A stretch of DNA of 64,000 bases from Cymodocea nodosa (Eukaryota; Streptophyta; Magnoliopsida; Alismatales; Cymodoceaceae). Each line of letters starts with the position of its first letter. Within the stretch, counting starts at the first letter, position 1. Made by a program: the position numbers and the translations under genes. The DNA lies in contig CM072345.1 in assembly GCA_036874045.1 (NCBI GenBank), positions 11,766,501 to 11,830,500 of the forward strand, given 5' to 3'. The notes below the pieces were generated by a model, which saw nothing but the letters and a program-made list of their open reading frames with translations, searched no databases and had not been told where the DNA came from. Of the stretch, positions 59,945-64,000 are shown piece after piece.

Positions 59945-61884
59945 ATGGTAACAAGAAGAGTTTCGTTCTTGTATTGGTGTTCCCTCTTGCTAACATGGGG
60001 ATCTACGCCCCTCCGTGCTTCCAAGTTCAAGTTCGTCAACAAATGTGGTCACACGGTATGGCCTGGGATCCTCTCCAACGCCGGCAGCTCGCCTCTCCCG
60101 ACAACTGGCTTCGAGCTCCCATCCGGCTCCAGCCGCGCCATCCAGGCACCCTCGGGCTGGTCGGGCCGCTTCTGGGGTCGAACCGGCTGCTCCCTCGGCG
60201 CCAACAACCTCTTCTCTTGCTCCACCGGCGACTGCGGCTCCGGGCAGGTGGAATGCAACGGCGGCAACGCAGCCCCGCCGGCCACTCTGGCGGAGTTCAC
60301 TCTGGGAGGGGACGGCGGGAAGGACTTCTACGACGTGAGCTTGGTGGACGGTTACAATCTGCCGATGGTGGTGGAGGTGAGCGGAGGTGGCGGCAGTGGG
60401 TGCCCGTCGACGGGGTGCGCTGCGGACCTGAACAGGGCGTGCCCTGCGGAGCTGAAGGTGGTTGGAGGGGACGCGTGCAGGAGCGCGTGCGAGGCGTTTG
60501 GGAAGCCGGAGTACTGCTGTAGCGGAGCGTTCGCTAACCCGAACACTTGCCGGCCGTCGTCGTACTCGGTGATGTTCAAGATGGCGTGCCCGAGGTCGTA
60601 TAGCTACGCTTACGACGACGCCAGTAGTACCTTCACTTGCGTCGCCGCCGATTATGCCATCACCTTCTGCCCTTCCTCTGGACCAAGGTCAGTCTTCCTC
60701 CTCCTGTTCAATTCATTTAGTTTCTTCTACTCAAATACTAAACTTGATAGTTATATTGTAATTTAATTAGAAATATAATTGAATTACATTCTAAAAAGAT
60801 ATTTCCTTTTATCACGATTTAAAAAGAGGAAGTAAAAGGGAAAACAACTTTCATTTAAACGAATGGGACGAAGAAAAGAGGTTTAGATTTTGGATTTATG
60901 GACGCCAGAATTATTTGGTTCTAGTCTGATTTCGATCAGGGCACCAGTGAATGCAATGGGTATTCAACTTTTTTACCTCTTGCTTCAACAAAATCGTGTG
61001 GTTTTCAAGTATGAATGCCCACTGATGTTTCTTTTCCTTCTGTCCTAATGAACAAAATCCATATATAGTTGGAGGAAGACTTTGATTCAGATTTAGCTGC
61101 TGCTAATTATCAGCAAAAACCATGAGCCGGTACTTCGTCAGAAGTGCATGCAGATTTTCGTAAAGAAGTTCGAATTTGTGACAAAAGGATAGATAGTAAG
61201 AAACCTACCACTCAATTGTAAGATACGGTTTTGTAGTATTTGGGGCCTTTGCATTGATTTGCTTTATTTTGAATTAAGGGTAACTTCTTTGTTTTGCAGT
61301 GGTTGCTTGATTTTGATTATGTACAGGGAGTTGTGTCGGTCGTTGCCTTCCTTCCCTTTCGTATACTGAAACGATATTCTAATTGATACCAAACCACAGA
61401 AGAATCTCGAAGTCTGATAGATCCCCCTCAAACCATGGCTGACTCAGAAACTACTTGGGAGTTGTTACTGAGCTATATTAGAGCACAGACACAAACATCG
61501 GCGTTACCAGAAAATTAAATAATCTACCATCCATCATCTCGAGGGCGTGAATACACACACACACACACATACTGAATCATGTATGCTGCCAACTTTATAT
61601 CGGGCAAATAAATTCTCATGCTTCACGTCTTTGTGTTTTTTACATGAACCCTCCACAGCTTGAAGTCCTCCTCCACGGATACCAAGCCTACCACCCCCGA
61701 CTCCAATTCCAAGAATCCCCCACAAACGACAACGGCAGCCGCGGCAACGATGGCGGACAACGACGCCTGGCTCGCAAGTCTCGCCTCAGGCGACGCGGTC
61801 ACGAGTGTGGAGAGGATGCGCCCGTTCCTCCGAACTTCTGGTGTTGCAACAGCCACTTCAATCATGCTCGGCTTCTTCTTGTAG
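59945..61884 (+). CDS. Thaumatin-like protein 2 with Ser/Thr/Pro-rich C-terminal extension
   Basis: Second tandem PR-5/thaumatin-family gene. Two exons, 59945-60687 and 61659-61884, join in phase to 322 codons. Residues 1-26 are a signal peptide (VSFLYWCSLLLTWGS). The thaumatin domain has all 16 cysteines, CSTGDCGSG, and AEFTLGG ... DFYDVSLVDGYN. The second exon gives a Ser/Thr/Pro-rich spacer (KSSSTDTKPTTPDSNSKNPP) and a short hydrophobic end (TSIMLGFFL), which fits a GPI-anchored surface form. Unlike its paralogue it has no intron in the signal-peptide region. The donor CAAG/GTCAGT at 60687 is good. A small alternative exon at 61300-61369 also joins in frame but gives no family-like tail. 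The acceptor at 61659 follows CCTCCACAG. Confidence 0.88.
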
Positions 61885-63880
61885 TCCGAGACGGTTGTTG
61901 ATCGGTCTCCACCAAAGTTTTCTTCCCCTTGGAGGAACCGAAGTGGGTGCTCCAAAGAGAAGAATCATGTTGCAGTTGCAGTCGGTTGGTGATCCTTGTT
62001 GAATTGAAAGAAAAAAAAAAAATAAACCGAATCATGTAATTCATCACTTTCCCATTTGTTCTCGGCTTCATTGGTGTAATGTATATTATTCCGATCAGGA
62101 TTTTGTTTTACTAGATTCCATTAATGATTACAGGGGAAGGCTTTTTGGGCCATTGCTTTGTGATACAGATACGAACAATGTTGCGCGACAATCAAGCTCT
62201 GTTTTGCAGCAATAATGATGGCATATTCCTATCTCACCGAATTCCAAACTGGGCTCCATGGCCACGTGAAACAGATTATCGAGCACGACATCGATAGCAT
62301 TTCATTGAAAGTACGACATTTTAATGTGATTTTGATAATACATCTTTTAAGTTCAAAAGAATTGATATCAAAATTAACACGACCGTCTAACGTAGATGAA
62401 GTTTACTTGTCGAAGAAGGTAGCCTAAAGACGTCGAAGGGTGTTTGTTTGGACGTTTGGAGTAGACCATCGACAGGGATATATCAATGTAAAAAACGTGA
62501 AAAGATTGATATAGATTATTGAGTATGAAATCAATAATCCTACATGTAGAAGTGAAGTGGGCTCCTTCCTTTACGTCTTTGGGAAGTAGATTCTCCGAAC
62601 CCGTAACGCCACACGATCATCCAAACACGGTCGCAGGGTGGTGTTGTAATTTGGAGCCGAAATAATTCTCTCCCGAAAATGACGGAAGGTAAATAATTTT
62701 GGGAAATGGTCTGTCTCTTTTCTGATGATAACGGACCGCCGTTCGCCCAGTGGCTCGTACCTTTCAGCGGCAGAAAGAAAGAGGCCCAGATGATGACCCG
62801 AATCTGGCTGGTGTGAGGTCACCGTCGGTCGTTGATGGGAAAGGTTAAACAAACTTTCGAATCAACGGACGCAAATAATATGACAATCATATTCAAGGCA
62901 AACCAAGGCGACACATGAAATTCAACCAAACTTATGGTTAGATTTTCATGCCATTTATATCTTGTGCTGGATTTTTAAGGTCAATTTTATTAGGATTTAT
63001 GTAACAGGATCCTCGGCATACAAGAATGACTTGCAAATGCCTAGGCCGGGCAAATACAATCTTTTTCCTTAGAAGAACGAAGACTGCTTTAATTGAACTT
63101 CAACGATTGGGGAACCTTACATGCGTTCATTACATTACATGACTGTCATGGTCAGCTTGACAGAGGAGACCAACAAAGCTGACATGTATCTAGATAATGC
63201 TCTGCTTTTATGATGAAATTTACAGAAGATGAATAAATCAAAATAAAGTGAAATTCTAGTAAAATGAAATAACAAAAACTGGAGGTCTTTTTTTTTTTTT
63301 TTTTTTGAAAATCACTCTAGGATTCAACTAAAGGTCAATATTCACCTTAAAGGAAAACTACCTCAATAATTTGTAGTGAGTTGTTATTCTTTTGCTACAT
63401 GAAGGTTAATTTCTAATCTTGGAAGATGACTAACCTTTCCCTAGAGATGGATTTTTCTAACCTTAACAGTACATTGTTATTATATTTCCTTGGGGTATGT
63501 TTTCCTAAACTAAAAAGTACATTATTATTATCAGTGCAATGCTCATCTCACTTTCATTAGCAAATGTGTAGTTATCTGCTGGAGGAGAAAAGGAATCCCC
63601 TTTCCTTTTTGAACCGAAAGTCACCGTATCTGAGCTATAGTTTACATGTCCATATTTTATCGAGACAAATGATCACATTCCAAAATAAGCTTAAAAATCA
63701 TCTAACAGAAGTCTTCCCTTCGTTATAAAGTCTACAATCGACGAAAAAACTAAGAAATCAGCAACAGGTAGTGCAGTTGATTTTCCATTCTACTTGAAAA
63801 ATCGTGAATTTGAAACCATTATAAACAAACAAACAAAAAAATTCTGAGAAATCCACATGGACTTCCATTCTTTTGAAGGG
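61885..63880. other. Thaumatin-like 2 3' UTR and intergenic DNA
   Basis: The first 250-300 bp are likely 3' UTR. No other gene is seen. A T homopolymer of about 17 lies near 63289-63306. The part from about 63200 may be the 3' UTR of the possible minus-strand gene at the right edge. Confidence 0.4.
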
Positions 63881-63883
63881 TCA

Positions 63884-63997
63884 TTAAGCCTGAGATATTG
63901 CATTCATCGTGTCCATGGAGGAACCATGATCATTACCAATCACTTTCAAGCAACTCCCAAGAGAAACCGGCAAACATGACCCTGACTTTAAAGACGA
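63884..63997 (-). CDS. Possible last exon of a minus-strand gene, cut by the window end
   Basis: On the minus strand, directly after a TAG that could be an intron acceptor (63998-64000), a frame reads SSLKSGSCLPVSLGSCLKVI, then GNDHGSSMDTMNAISQA and a stop at 63884-63886. The composition looks like real protein rather than AT-rich noise. I do not recognise the family, and the upstream part is outside the window. It could equally be a chance frame. Confidence 0.3.
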   Translation of the reverse strand, partial: SSLKSGSCLPVSLGSCLKVIGNDHGSSMDTMNAISQA

Positions 63998-64000
63998 CTA

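Noticed and set aside
59932..60522. Overlapping Arg/Gly-rich frame in thaumatin-like gene 2
   Set aside because: Out-of-frame shadow of the thaumatin coding sequence.
61300..61369. Alternative last exon of thaumatin-like gene 2
   Set aside because: It joins in phase after a good acceptor but gives a tail unlike the family, whereas 61659-61884 gives the Ser/Thr/Pro-rich extension expected. It may be a minor variant.

Overview
The window is nuclear DNA of a flowering plant. It has spliced genes with canonical GT..AG introns, chloroplast-targeted proteins, and Ty1/copia, Ty3/gypsy, PIF/Harbinger and hAT remnants. Several genes are strikingly GC-rich (the J-protein, the ARM protein, both thaumatin-like genes) and sit in very AT-rich surroundings. 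This leans towards a monocot, but that is inference and no species can be named from the sequence.

Six genes are clear and one more is possible at the right edge. (1) PARP1 on the minus strand, 16084 down to beyond position 1. Fourteen exons are in the window, and the catalytic domain lies off the left edge. (2) A FIO1/METTL16-type U6 snRNA m6A methyltransferase, 17238-21023 plus, head-to-head with PARP1 across 1.15 kb. (3) A small chloroplast J-domain protein, 30255-30740 plus. (4) An intronless ARMADILLO REPEAT ONLY protein, 37808-39772 plus. (5) A leaf-type ferredoxin-NADP(+) reductase of nine exons, 47080-49494 plus. (6) Two tandem thaumatin-like protein paralogues with C-terminal extensions, 52985-54168 and 59945-61884 plus. 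(7) A possible last exon of a minus-strand gene at 63884-63997.

Mobile DNA fills the rest. The PARP1 introns hold a solo LTR with a perfect 5-bp target duplication, a TRIM-like mini-retrotransposon, a Harbinger-type element with a TAA duplication, and a hAT-type element with a perfect 8-bp duplication. The solo LTR carries an unusual array of imperfect palindromes. Between FIO1 and the J-protein lie a Ty3/gypsy gag scrap, a decayed two-gene PIF/Harbinger element and two copies of an AT-rich MITE family. A third MITE copy is at about 36.0-36.65 kb. A 4.5-kb decayed Ty1/copia element with both LTRs lies between the ARM protein and FNR. A 72-bp tRNA-derived insertion flanked by 12-bp repeats lies between the thaumatin genes.

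The genes do not form a pathway; they are ordinary plant neighbours. PARP1 acts in DNA-break signalling, FIO1 in snRNA/mRNA methylation, the J-protein and FNR in the chloroplast, and the ARM protein probably in polar or tip growth. The thaumatin-like proteins belong to a defence/cell-wall family. I found no convincing new multi-gene system. The most unusual signals are the palindrome array in the solo LTR, the MITE trio with one copy next to the J-protein start, the run of 26 C just before the ARM-protein start codon, the tRNA-derived micro-insertion and an ACGT-dense non-coding block at about 29.0-29.15 kb.
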